Shown: positions 6,915-15,058, counted from the stretch's first letter. The stretch is DNA of 64,000 bases from Chrysogorgia sp. JL179-B06 (GCA_035772405.1 JAYKKM010000450.1:5804001-5868000); one strand, 5' to 3'. Notes: generated by a model not told the origin, from the sequence alone. Numbers and translations are program-made.

Positions 6915-7988
6915 ATGAATGATTACCTGTCTAGCGTTTATTACAATCCAAAACGCCCAGGAGGATTTGGTGGAGTGAATCGTTTGTATGATGACGTCAA
7001 AAAGGAAGGAAAATTTAAAGTGAGTCGCGCGAAAATTAAAGAATGGTTGATGTCACAAGATACGTACACTTTACATAAACCTGCCAGTCGCAATTTTAGA
7101 AGAAACCGTGTGATCGTGGGCGGTATCGACCAACAATGGCAAATGGATCTGGCGGACATGCAATCCATGCAGAAGTTTAACGATGATTATCGATATCTTT
7201 TAGTATGCATTGACGTCTTTTCAAAGTATGCATGGGTCGTTCCTCTGAAAAATAAAACGGGACTTTCACTGGTTGAAGCTTTCAAAGTCATTTTATCTTC
7301 TGGACGCAAACCTGAAAAAATTATGACTGATCAAGGAACGGAGTTTTTCAATAGACATTTTCAAGCACTGATGAGGGAGGAAGACATAGAATTGTACAAT
7401 ACGTATAACGAAACGAAAGCCTCGATCGTAGAACGTTTGATTCGTACGTTGAAGACAAAGATGTGGCGATACTTTACATCCAAGAAAACAATGCGATACA
7501 TTGACATGCTGCCTGAGTTAATGTATTCTTACAATCATAGTGTTCATCGTAGTATTAAAACAAAGCCAGCAAATGTTACTGTCGAAAACGAAAAGAAAGT
7601 ATGGCACACTTTGTACGATGAACATAGTATTGTGAAAAATGTAAAGTATAAGTTTAAGATTGGCGATCAAGTGAGAATTAGCAAAATAAAACGTAAATTT
7701 GAAAAGGGTTACTTGCCAAATTTCTCAAAAGAAATCTTCACTGTAAGCAAACAAGTACCTCGTGACCCTCCCGTGTATAAACTCAAAGATTATGACGGCG
7801 AAGAACTGAAAGGAACATTTTACGATAAAGAGCTACAAAAAGTCATTAAACGTGACGATGTCTACGAAGTTGAAAAAATTCTGAAGAAACGTGGAAGAGG
7901 CAACAATGTACACTATCTTGTAAAATGGATAGGGTACCCGAACAAGTTTAATTCGTGGGTACCTGCTTCTGAAATAAATAAGATTTAA
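6915..7988 (+). CDS. INT: Chromodomain-containing retroviral-type integrase
   Basis: This is a 357-residue intact protein from the ATG at 6915. The rve core shows the D,D,E triad: Asp78 in QMDLADM, Asp139 in TDQGTEF and Glu173 in IVERLIRTLK. The N-terminal part has the short GGFGGVNRLYDDVKK segment typical of Polinton integrases. The C-terminal chromodomain (about 310-354) includes VYEVEKIL, YLVKWIGY and NSWVPASEI with the aromatic-cage positions. It catalyses insertion of the element with 6-base target duplications, in agreement with AACACC at both ends. The chromodomain probably steers integration to methylated-histone chromatin. Confidence 0.95.
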   Translation: MNDYLSSVYYNPKRPGGFGGVNRLYDDVKKEGKFKVSRAKIKEWLMSQDTYTLHKPASRNFRRNRVIVGGIDQQWQMDLADMQSMQKFNDDYRYLLVCIDVFSKYAWVVPLKNKTGLSLVEAFKVILSSGRKPEKIMTDQGTEFFNRHFQALMREEDIELYNTYNETKASIVERLIRTLKTKMWRYFTSKKTMRYIDMLPELMYSYNHSVHRSIKTKPANVTVENEKKVWHTLYDEHSIVKNVKYKFKIGDQVRISKIKRKFEKGYLPNFSKEIFTVSKQVPRDPPVYKLKDYDGEELKGTFYDKELQKVIKRDDVYEVEKILKKRGRGNNVHYLVKWIGYPNKFNSWVPASEINKI

Positions 7989-8034
7989 ACCAATGTGTGT
8001 GTAGTTTCTTTGCTATTTTGATTTGTAATTCATA

Positions 8035-8775
8035 ATGAGTGGAACACATTTTTATCTCACGCTTCCTAGCAATGCATCCCTGGGTATCTTTCCCGATAAC
8101 AAAACGACGAGTTATCGTGCAAAATTGCCACAAACCATTGATTTGAATGGCGAATGGGAAGTTGGTTTGTACTCCATCTCTTACCCGAATACGTGGTACA
8201 CTCTACAAGAACATAAGAACCATATCTATTACGCGGACAAAAGTGGACTTTTTCTGACGACGATTGTGGATTACGGCTACTACGAAACCGTACAAGATCT
8301 TATCAAAAGTACCAATAAAGCTTTGGCAAAAGATGTTAACGACAACATTAAGTTGTCGTTTAATGCTCTAATTGGAAAAGTGACAGTTCAATTGAAAAAT
8401 GGATATCAATTGGCTCTAACAGGAAGAATGTCGATTATCTTTGGAGGAAAAGATGTAAAATTCGCAAAAACGACCGAAAGCCCTTACGTGGCAGACTTGT
8501 TTGGGATGACGACAATTTACATCTATTGCGATATTGTTCAACCGCAGATCGTCGGAGATACGAGCGCCCAATTACTCAGAAGCATTCCCGTTGAGGGAAA
8601 GTCTGGTGACGTCATTACTAAAACGTTCACAAACATCCAATACGTGCCTGTCCAAACTAAATCATTCGAAGACATGGAAATTCTTTTAAGGAGCGATACA
8701 GGCGACCCCGTGCCATTTGAACGCGGGAAGGTGTTGACAACACTTCACTTCAGACAGCACAGTTATTTTACGTGA
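8035..8775 (+). CDS. mCP: Minor capsid protein (penton-like single jelly roll)
   Basis: The 246-residue protein starts 46 bases after the integrase stop. The opening FYLTLPSNASLGIFPDN, then YRAKLPQTIDLNGEWEVGL and YSISYPNTW, is the well-conserved N-terminal part of the Polinton minor capsid/penton protein, which forms the five-fold vertices of the icosahedral capsid. The remainder is beta-rich without membrane segments, and the length is normal for the family. It is followed after only two bases by the next gene. Confidence 0.85.
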   Translation: MSGTHFYLTLPSNASLGIFPDNKTTSYRAKLPQTIDLNGEWEVGLYSISYPNTWYTLQEHKNHIYYADKSGLFLTTIVDYGYYETVQDLIKSTNKALAKDVNDNIKLSFNALIGKVTVQLKNGYQLALTGRMSIIFGGKDVKFAKTTESPYVADLFGMTTIYIYCDIVQPQIVGDTSAQLLRSIPVEGKSGDVITKTFTNIQYVPVQTKSFEDMEILLRSDTGDPVPFERGKVLTTLHFRQHSYFT

Positions 8776-8777
8776 AG

Positions 8778-9284
8778 ATGAATAATCCATACGTACGTTA
8801 CTATCTCGATCAACAACAAGGACACGGAATGCCTGTTTTCAGAGGCAGTCCATGGCAAATGGGTCATGGACAGATGGGATATGGACTCGGTGGCCTATTT
8901 CGTAGTATCGCTAGAACAGTCATGCCGATGGTTAAACGTGGAGCAAAAGCTCTTGGAAAAATTGCCTTGAATGCTGGAGGTAATCTGTTAGGAGACGTTG
9001 CTTCTGGAAGAAATCTGAAAGAAGCGATAAAAAGCCGAGGAAAAGAAGCTGTAAACATCGCAAAAAATAAAGCCGTTAATCGACTTCAAACTTATGCTCA
9101 AACAGGAAGCGGAAAACGTGCAAGAAAACGTACAAAGCAAACAGCTAAAAAGAGAAAGGTATCTACTGCCAGAAGTAGTCAGCCCAAGAAACGGAAAACA
9201 AATAAAAAGAGAAAAGCATCGACGTCTACTACCAGAAGCAATCAGACCAAGAAGCGGAGAACAACTCTTGACATATTCGGTTAA
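8778..9284 (+). CDS. Basic virion protein, adenovirus pVI/pX-like
   Basis: This is a 168-residue protein from the ATG at 8778, two bases after the minor-capsid stop. It has a Gly/Met/His-rich N-terminus (about 12-40), then GLGGLFRSIARTVMPMV, an amphipathic helix followed by Ala/Gly-rich helices (GAKALGKIALNAGG). The C-terminal third is a run of nuclear-localisation-like clusters (KRARKR, KKRK, KKRR). The order of amphipathic helix then basic tail resembles Polinton minor core proteins compared with adenovirus pVI and pX: capsid cement, membrane disruption or DNA condensation. The exact assignment is uncertain; a virion role is supported by its place between the two capsid genes. Confidence 0.75.
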   Translation: MNNPYVRYYLDQQQGHGMPVFRGSPWQMGHGQMGYGLGGLFRSIARTVMPMVKRGAKALGKIALNAGGNLLGDVASGRNLKEAIKSRGKEAVNIAKNKAVNRLQTYAQTGSGKRARKRTKQTAKKRKVSTARSSQPKKRKTNKKRKASTSTTRSNQTKKRRTTLDIFG

Positions 9285-9286
9285 AT

Positions 9287-10615
9287 ATGAATTTCGTACA
9301 TGCCAAATCGCAAGAATGCACAAAGAATGAACTCGATCTATTTTCTGTGCCACCAACACAGGTCAGTTTGGAGAAGGGACATTGGATAAATCATCAACCT
9401 GTATCCAGTGTATCGGACGGTGGTGCAATCACGTTCCTATCTCCAGGCACTGAAGATTATGTGGATTTATCAAAAACGATTCTTGTGGTGAGAGCTAAAG
9501 TGACAAAAGCAGACGGTACAAATCTTGACGCTGACGAGAAAGTTGGAGTGGTGAACAATTTCCTGCACAGTCTGTTCAAACAAGTCGATGTGTTTTTGAA
9601 AGAAAAGCAAGTGACCCAGGCCACGGGGACTTATGCCTACCGAGCATATCTGGAAACCCTCCTCAACTATGGTCCGTCCGCAAAGGGTTCTCAACTCACT
9701 GCAGCTCTGTTCTACAAAGATACTGCAGGGAAAATGGGCGTTGCGGATCCTACTTTGGCAGCTGCCCACGCTAACCTGGGTCTTAAATCGAGATATGCGT
9801 TTAACAAGACAAGTGGAGTAATAGAGATGACCGGACCTATATTCAGCGATGTATTTATGTCCGAACGGCTCCTGCTAAGTTTCGTTGACCTGAAAGTTAT
9901 TCTGAATCGAAATGGCAACGAGTTTTGTTTGATGGCCTCTGAGGACGACGCCGATTACAAAGTAAAGCTGACCGATGTCTATCTCAAGATACGTAAAGTG
10001 AAAGTTAGCCCAAGCATTTCCATAGCTCATGAAATCACATTGAAAAAAGGACCGGCTATCTACCCTATACGTCGCGTCGAGTGCAAGAGTTTCATTATTC
10101 CAGCAGGAAATCCCTCCCTGAGAAAAGATAACGTCTTTAACGGACTTGTACCGAAATCGTTTGTCTTTGGATTGGTCGAAAGCGCAGCGTATAATGGGGC
10201 ATACAAGAGGAATCCGTACAACTTTCAGCATTTTAACGTGTCATCTATTGGAATATCCGTGAATGGAGAAGACATGCCGTTTAAGCCGATACAACTTTCC
10301 TTTGGTGCAAACCCTAGATTTGTTGAGGCATTCGGTACGATGTTTTCTGGTACGGGAAAAATGTATTACAACAGTGGAAACGATATATCGCGAGAAGAGT
10401 TTCCAAAAGGTTACGCAGTTTATGCTTTCGATCTGTCCGCCGATATGTGTGGGTCGTCACCCCATTTTAATGTTGTTCAACGAGGAAATCTCGCAGTTGA
10501 CATTAAGTTCTCTGCCGCGCCAGCAGCCGCTGTGAGTCTCGTGTGTTACGGGGAATTCGAAAACCTAATTCAGATCGACGCAGAAAGAAACGTCATTTAC
10601 GATTACTCTGGCTAA
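9287..10615 (+). CDS. MCP: Major capsid protein (double jelly roll)
   Basis: The 442-residue protein is two bases downstream of the previous stop. The N-terminal segment ELDLFSVPPTQVSLEKG, the VDLSKT(I/L) block at about residue 62 and the NNFLHSLFKQVDVFL block are characteristic of the Polinton major capsid protein found in many invertebrate genomes. It is related to hexon-type capsomers of the PRD1-adenovirus lineage. The length agrees with the family. The frame is intact to its TAA, which is directly followed by the ATG of the protease. Trimers would form the capsid facets. Confidence 0.9.
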   Translation: MNFVHAKSQECTKNELDLFSVPPTQVSLEKGHWINHQPVSSVSDGGAITFLSPGTEDYVDLSKTILVVRAKVTKADGTNLDADEKVGVVNNFLHSLFKQVDVFLKEKQVTQATGTYAYRAYLETLLNYGPSAKGSQLTAALFYKDTAGKMGVADPTLAAAHANLGLKSRYAFNKTSGVIEMTGPIFSDVFMSERLLLSFVDLKVILNRNGNEFCLMASEDDADYKVKLTDVYLKIRKVKVSPSISIAHEITLKKGPAIYPIRRVECKSFIIPAGNPSLRKDNVFNGLVPKSFVFGLVESAAYNGAYKRNPYNFQHFNVSSIGISVNGEDMPFKPIQLSFGANPRFVEAFGTMFSGTGKMYYNSGNDISREEFPKGYAVYAFDLSADMCGSSPHFNVVQRGNLAVDIKFSAAPAAAVSLVCYGEFENLIQIDAERNVIYDYSG

Positions 10616-11128
10616 ATGAACACTGCTCAGATAATTCATGCATTAGACCAAGATCCGATAACAAGCAAGAAGTTTTGCGGTGTGTTTCCTAGTGATAAGT
10701 TACCTCAGACAGTTGATAAATATCCATGCGGTTTTGTTGCAAACACAGACCCAAGCAGTGAACCTGGAACGCATTGGGTGGCATTCTACTTCCCAGCAGA
10801 ACAGAAAGGGGAATTCTTTGACAGTTATGGACAGCCGCCAGATCACTACAGGGATTCGTTTGGAGACTTTTTAGAGCCTTATGAATGGGAATTAAACACG
10901 CGTAAACTGCAAAGTGCTTGGTCAGATGTGTGTGGCCAATATTGCATATTCTACCTTAGCCACAGAGCACGAGGACAAAGCATGAATAAAATCGTGCAGT
11001 TATTTAATAACGATACTATGTTAAACGATGCAAAAGTGTCTCGGTTTGTTAAGAGTCATTTTAAAATATTGTTAAATCGTCCAAATGTTAATCTTACTCA
11101 GTTTAGTAAAAACCTGTTTGAAAATTAA
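10616..11128 (+). CDS. PRO: Adenain-like cysteine protease (virion maturation)
   Basis: The 170-residue protein's ATG abuts the capsid-gene stop without a spacer. The catalytic set of the adenovirus/ULP1-type C5 family is visible: His53 in GTHWVAF, Asp69 in FFDSYG, Gln99 in LQS (oxyanion hole) and the nucleophile Cys106 in DVCGQYC. The length is normal for Polinton proteases. It would process capsid precursors during assembly. It closes the rightward block; AATAAA follows at 11144-11149. Confidence 0.93.
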   Translation: MNTAQIIHALDQDPITSKKFCGVFPSDKLPQTVDKYPCGFVANTDPSSEPGTHWVAFYFPAEQKGEFFDSYGQPPDHYRDSFGDFLEPYEWELNTRKLQSAWSDVCGQYCIFYLSHRARGQSMNKIVQLFNNDTMLNDAKVSRFVKSHFKILLNRPNVNLTQFSKNLFEN

Positions 11129-11143
11129 TGTATCGTTTGTTGC

Positions 11144-11149
11144 AATAAA
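11144..11149 (+). terminator. Poly(A) signal of the rightward structural block
   Basis: AATAAA lies 16 bases after the protease stop. It is the first canonical signal in the expected position after the closely packed capsid genes, so it may serve several of them. Confidence 0.6.
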
Positions 11150-11316
11150 TATTTGTTGTAAAATCGTGTGTCTTGATTTGTACTCCCCCAAAAAAAAAAT
11201 AATAATAAATAAATAAAACAAACAAAAAAAAACAACAAAAAAAAAACAACTAGAAACTTTTAAAAAACATTTAATAACTTTAAAAACATGATTTATTCAA
11301 TAAAACAAATACAGGA
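11150..11316. other. A-rich convergent intergenic region
   Basis: This short region between converging gene blocks holds A-rich, AATAATAAATAAAT-type simple sequence. Read on the minus strand, AATAAA at 11292-11297 is 20 bases after the stop of the leftward gene and is its likely poly(A) signal. Confidence 0.6.
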
Positions 11317-12039
11317 TTAATAATTAAGCCAACGTTTCTGAGTTTGTTTTTCTCCACGTCCCTTCAGCATTGACTGGATATATTTCATAGGGCTTGCACT
11401 TTGGGGGCTTGCACGTTGTGGGCTGCTGTAAAGAACCTCTTCTTCTTCTCCAGACGCATTGTCAGCTAAGGATTGTCTCCATCTTTCCTCATTCCTTACG
11501 AGGTCTCGCGGCATGTTGATCTTTGACAAAACACGAAAAAATTCTCTTGAGCCCGTAGGATTGAAATTTTTTCTCGCCCTCATAGCGTCCGAAACCAAAT
11601 CAGATATGTTTGATTGCAGGATGGTTTCACCCTCGAGCTTGACTTGTCCCGTTTCATCCCAGGAAATAACGTCAGGTCTTGCTTTCAAACGGCTCAAAAG
11701 TGCTGTAGCTCTACCACGCATTGTTCTCGGAATATTTTCCACTACGGTTGTATCAGGTAACTGCGCCTTTTCTTTAGATTCCTCTTTATTTTCGGCTATC
11801 CGAACGGTGGGTATTTGATTATCCTTTTGGCGCCTCAAGTCCAGATAACGCTCCAAATTTGCATAGTACAATTTTAGCTTTTCAGCATCGTCCATATCCG
11901 TACGTTGAAGAATATTTGACATGTCCGTATCTTTATGCATCATGTTGGCCATAATCGGGGAGGTCTCAAGTCTTTGTCTTTGCTCGTATCTGTGAAGTGT
12001 GTCCTCGGGGACCAAAACCATACGTTTTGCGTGTTTCAT
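11317..12039 (-). CDS. Conserved Polinton late protein of unknown function
   Basis: This is a 240-residue protein starting MKHAKRMVLVPED. I recognise the pattern from other invertebrate Polintons: an N-terminal RMVLVPE, a central basic/acidic coiled region (LKLYYANLERYLDLR) and a C-terminal conserved block of about 80 residues (LLSRLK, then SNISDLVSDAMRARK, then FNPTGSREFFRVL, then NMP). It is probably a structural or assembly protein; no enzyme motif is seen. Its ATG overlaps the stop of the preceding small gene (ATGA), counting that gene's shifted frame. The frame is intact. Confidence 0.72.
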   Translation of the reverse strand: MKHAKRMVLVPEDTLHRYEQRQRLETSPIMANMMHKDTDMSNILQRTDMDDAEKLKLYYANLERYLDLRRQKDNQIPTVRIAENKEESKEKAQLPDTTVVENIPRTMRGRATALLSRLKARPDVISWDETGQVKLEGETILQSNISDLVSDAMRARKNFNPTGSREFFRVLSKINMPRDLVRNEERWRQSLADNASGEEEEVLYSSPQRASPQSASPMKYIQSMLKGRGEKQTQKRWLNY

Positions 12040-12366
12040 TTTACTAGCAAACTTCCAAGTACACTAAGAATCGGTGCCAAGAGAGCCGTCAATAAACCCC
12101 CACCTTTTTGATTAAGGTACTCCTTTTTTTCGTTTCCTCGACACTTTCTTATTTGCCAACGCGCGGAGATGTGTCTTGTAGCGCACCAAACGTTGCTTTT
12201 GACGCGGTGTTAATGGGATAACACCTTTAAGTAAATTCAGTGAACACTCACAAATAGCCGTGATAACATTCGCGGGAACGTTATCGATAAGCAACTTTCG
12301 CAATTTAGGTTTAGATTTCACTATAACCTGAAGATAGGGAAGAGTTCCTCTCATACGCTTCGACAT
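12036..12366 (-). pseudogene. Small conserved Polinton protein with hydrophobic tail, frameshifted
   Basis: From the ATG at 12366 the frame reads MSKRMRG, KPKLRKLLI, ITAICECSLNLLKG, PLTPRQKQRL and a basic KKVSRKRKK. This is a very typical small Polinton protein. It stops early at 12112. The family continues with a QKGG block and a hydrophobic tail, and exactly such a segment (QKGGG followed by Leu/Ala-rich codons, about 12040-12110) is present in another frame, ending in a TGA that overlaps the ATG of the next gene. The shift equals one extra base, most likely in the A7 run at 12124-12130. It is probably a membrane-associated virion component. Confidence 0.78.
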
Positions 12367-12400
12367 CTTGTAAATGGTGGATTTAAACGGCACACACAAC

Positions 12401-13035
12401 TTAAGTACGCTTCACGTAGACAATTTGTCTCTCCCCAGGTAAAATGCTGGTTCTTAGACGCATGTTCTCCGGTGTCAGCTGATGACAATCAATCATTAAA
12501 TATCCTAAGGGCTGCTTGTAGCATCACGATACGAATCCAAAAGGTAATTGCCATGTTTAGGAAACATTTGTTTCGCAAGTGTTGTAATCCCAAGCGAGTC
12601 GCGTAAATTCCGGAATACCAACATATAGTGGGAATTGAGAGAGATTGTTCGTGACAATTTACCGGGTGGAAATAAATTTTGCGTAAGGTACAACACAGAT
12701 ATACCGTGATGATGAGAACCGCGGGTAAATAGGTCTGATGCGCGTTGATCGTTGGAACAGTGAGACATCAAATCATCAAGCACGACTAGGGAATTATCAT
12801 ACCCTTCTGTTAAGTCATATAAGTCGTTTGGAAAACCTTCCACCAGTTCAACGTTCGGCATAGATAATTCGTCAAATTCCTTTTGATACTCTCCATAGCA
12901 GTAAATTATTTTTGCTGGAACAGGATAAAACAGTTCTTCTAAATGATGTAGCATGGAGCGAACCAAATACGATTTTCCACTTTGACTTTGTCCGCAAATA
13001 TAAAAATTTGCAGGTGTTTTAAACCGTACATCCAT
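12401..13035 (-). pseudogene. ATP: Packaging ATPase (FtsK/A32-like) with a one-base frameshift near its end
   Basis: Start taken at the ATG at 13035. Walker A is GQSQSGKS (residues 15-22), Walker B is LVVLDD (83-88), and the downstream block LYLTQNLFPPG fits the DNA-pumping ATPases of the PRD1-adenovirus lineage. The frame ends at 12505 after 176 codons, right after DSYRDAT. The family's remaining segment (GYL, then ID, then RLR and PGE) is found intact in another frame down to the TAA at 12401. The offset corresponds to one missing base around 12516-12520. No slippery heptamer is seen there, so decay or sequence error is likelier than programmed frameshifting. The lost tail is about 40 residues. 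Confidence 0.88.
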
Positions 13036-13079
13036 CGTGCAAAACACTAAATGAGTTTTATTTCACATGTTCGTGTACT

Positions 13080-13442
13080 TTATAGCGAAAAAATACGTTG
13101 AGTAAAAGAAATCATTTTACGGAAAAAACTTTCTTCGATCTTGACCATTGTGATATCGAAGCTTTTAAGAGGTGCAGCAACCAACTGTACAGCTCTACGC
13201 GTAACGTGCTCGGAGCAAGAGTCATTCATCACATAAACCAATGTTAGGTAAGCTATGGCACGACCAAAATTGTTCACATTCATCTCGATAAAAACGAATG
13301 ATAACTCGTCAGGATCTATGCGCGGTACCAATTGATTGTACAACGTCTCATGATGTTTAAGCATGTAGTTGACATGATGTGTTAACGTTCTCATATCAAT
13401 GTCGACGTCATTTCTTTTAAGCTCATCCAAAATCACTTCCAT
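13080..13442 (-). CDS. Bcl-2-like protein (candidate apoptosis regulator)
   Basis: This is a 120-residue protein from the ATG at 13442; an earlier in-frame ATG at 13472 is less likely. The key feature is NNFGRAIAYLTLVYVM (about 57-72), which matches the BH1 motif N-(W/F)-G-R followed by a hydrophobic helix. It is preceded by DELSFVFIEMNV, similar to the segment leading into BH1 in Bcl-2 proteins. The helix before it (YMLKHHETLYNQLVPRID) fits the alpha 2-4 region. A clear BH2 motif and a C-terminal membrane anchor are not evident; the protein is shorter than cellular Bcl-2 (about 170-230). Viral Bcl-2 homologues usually block host cell death. It heads the leftward block and is the upstream neighbour of the ATPase. 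Confidence 0.6.
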   Translation of the reverse strand: MEVILDELKRNDVDIDMRTLTHHVNYMLKHHETLYNQLVPRIDPDELSFVFIEMNVNNFGRAIAYLTLVYVMNDSCSEHVTRRAVQLVAAPLKSFDITMVKIEESFFRKMISFTQRIFSL

Positions 13443-13820
13443 CTTTCCCACCCGACAACAGTAAATGAACACAAAATGTGAAATAATTCAATTATGTATT
13501 TGAAAAAAAACAACACAGAATAAGTACGTTGTCATAAATGTTTCAAGCAATGTTATTCATTTGAAATGTGTACTGAGAAACGTCCTCGTTCAAGCAAAGT
13601 GTAGATAGAAAACAAGGTAATCGCTTGGAGACGACACTAGCAAAGTTTCAAATATATCTTGCATGCGAAATGTTTGGGGTTGTTGATTTCATATGAAAAT
13701 AATATTATAAATTAACTCAACGGCTCTCAACAGGAAGTTGTCGCAAGTTCTATGTGACACAACCTACTTTGTTATCAACACTTTATCTAAAATTAGTAAC
13801 AAAACAAGGAACCTGGAAAA
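13443..13820. other. Intergenic region between the Bcl-2-like gene and the LRR fragment
   Basis: No gene is visible. Because the LRR tail fragment at 13821-13976 runs leftward, this stretch probably holds that gene's original 3' flank and the Bcl-2-like promoter. It differs from the sequence after the LRR gene in both arms, which supports a rearrangement junction there at about 3356-3361. Confidence 0.5.
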
Positions 13821-13976
13821 ATTGTCAACATATACAAAATCAAACTACGGTATCTCTCTCATAATATAGTAATTCACTGTCAGAGGACGAAGTAGAGAGA
13901 ACACTTTCTGAACAGCGTGGAACATTAGACATAACAAGTTCAAAATCGTCGATACTAGGGCGTCTTCTACTCCGTT
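13821..13976 (-). pseudogene. Diverged fragment of the LRR membrane-protein gene (3' end)
   Basis: The sequence matches the 3' part of the arm LRR gene (about 17584-17735): the cytoplasmic-tail codons, stop codon and 3' flank TTTGTATATGTTG. It has several substitutions and small indels, unlike the near-identical arms. It breaks off at the codons for the RSRRR stop-transfer and is joined directly to terminal-repeat sequence at 13977. It is a dead remnant marking a deletion junction. Confidence 0.85.
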
Positions 13977-14215
13977 ATTATTCTGTGCCCAAACGTTACC
14001 TGTAGGTAACGTCACCCTTGTAACGATGTAACGTTACCTTGAGTGACGTCACCCTTGTAACGAGGTAACGTTACCTTGAGTGACGTCACCCTTGTAACGA
14101 GGTAACGTTACCTTGATAAAGAGATGACGTATACTTTCGACGTGATTTGATTGGTTGGACATGTGATTTGATTAGTTGGACATGTCTGAACATGAACGAG
14201 CTGAGAGTATAAATT
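13977..14215 (+). promoter_or_regulatory. Displaced terminal-repeat fragment acting as promoter of the GRF gene
   Basis: From TTATTATTCTGTGCCC onward this copies about 19847-20025 of the right arm, with modest divergence: GTAACGTTAC palindromes, two or more TGACGTCA sites and a degraded TGACGTAT. The homology then fades into two direct repeats of TGATTTGATT(G/A)GTTGGACATG and a TATA box TATAAAT at 14208-14214. The ATG of the zinc-finger gene is at 14268. Thus CRE-like sites sit in front of an internal gene. Confidence 0.75.
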
Positions 14216-14267
14216 GAAAAGGACGGAGCAAACATATCACAATACATATACAGCTCAAGTTAGTGAG

Positions 14268-14780
14268 ATGGAGTGTTTACATGGAAAACCTGCTTCTTGC
14301 TCGACCACGAAAAATGGTTCCTTCTGGTTTTGTGGACAAAAACCTAGCTGTGGGTTTATCTGCTCCGAGGACGACGGATTTGTATTTCAAAAAGCCCTGA
14401 CGACGTGGAGAAGCACCAGCATGGAACAGCCTAAGTGTCAGGAACACCATAAACCGGCACAGTTTCGTGTTGTGAAGGATCTGATGAAACCCAGTTACGG
14501 TAGACCCTATTTTACGTGCGCAGCTCGTGAAAATCCGTGTTCCCTATGGATGTGGGCTGACGAGGGACAGATTGAGAAACCGAATTGTCATCACGGACAG
14601 CAAAGCGCCATGTATAAAGTGAAAAAGGAGGGTCCTAACAAAGGTCGAATGTTCTTTTGCTGTTCAAACGAAACGTCGTGTGATTATTTTCAATGGGCAC
14701 CTGAAGAACCAACAAAGTCGCCCCGCGTTGAAGAGCCGTTCATACCGTTATTTTACAACTCTTACTCTCAGAAGAACTGA
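14268..14780 (+). CDS. Triple GRF-type zinc-finger protein (NEIL3-like fingers)
   Basis: This is a 170-residue protein; the open frame extends upstream to 14214 but has no ATG there. Three consecutive GRF zinc fingers are visible. Finger 1 has Cys3, His5, Cys22 and Cys28. Finger 2 starts PKCQEHH and has GRPYFTC. Finger 3 starts NCHHGQQS and has GPNKGRMFFCC and CDYFQWA. Finger 3 in particular resembles the C-terminal GRF repeats of the DNA glycosylase NEIL3; GRF fingers bind single-stranded DNA at forks and 3' overhangs. No glycosylase or helicase domain is attached. I infer an accessory DNA-binding protein for replication or repair evasion, captured from a host. It is driven by a displaced terminal-repeat promoter with a TATA box. 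Confidence 0.8.
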   Translation: MECLHGKPASCSTTKNGSFWFCGQKPSCGFICSEDDGFVFQKALTTWRSTSMEQPKCQEHHKPAQFRVVKDLMKPSYGRPYFTCAARENPCSLWMWADEGQIEKPNCHHGQQSAMYKVKKEGPNKGRMFFCCSNETSCDYFQWAPEEPTKSPRVEEPFIPLFYNSYSQKN

Positions 14781-14848
14781 AACATTTATAGAATATAAAC
14801 AGTTTAAATATTCTCAAAAGAGTTGAAACATTTATAGAATATAAACAG
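14781..14848. repeat. Direct repeat after the GRF gene
   Basis: GAAACATTTATAGAATATAAACAGTT occurs twice in tandem (about 14779-14804 and 14824-14849), with a short AAATATTCTCAAAAGAGTT spacer. It may be a 3' UTR duplication; no poly(A) signal of the canonical type is seen. Confidence 0.6.
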
Positions 14849-14960
14849 TTAAGGGGAAAAAAAAGATACGGCAGAAGGCGGCTCCGAAAACAAAAAAGAT
14901 ACGGCAGAAGGCGGCTCCGAAAACAGTTTGGACATGGACTGGTTGGATGAGCTTCCGAAC
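14849..14960 (+). pseudogene. Orphan fragment of the bZIP-like gene's activation domain
   Basis: The bases encode two partial copies of the KKDTAEGGSEN segment and then LDMDWLDELPN, the second acidic motif of the bZIP-like gene (compare 18715-18790). The fragment contains an extra tandem copy of about 36 bases, has no start codon and is cut off exactly where the right inverted arm begins (14961). It marks the right junction between core and arm. Confidence 0.85.
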
Positions 14961-15058
14961 CTGCTGTAAAATGGGAATGTTATAAAAACACTGCACCAGC
15001 GGTGATTTTGGTCACAATCGTTTGACAGCGTCAATAGTGGGACCTTACTTTAATCAAC

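Noticed and set aside
12505..12525. Programmed -1 frameshifting in the packaging ATPase
   Set aside because: The offset would fit, but no X-XXY-YYZ heptamer and no downstream stem-loop are visible; a missing base is simpler.
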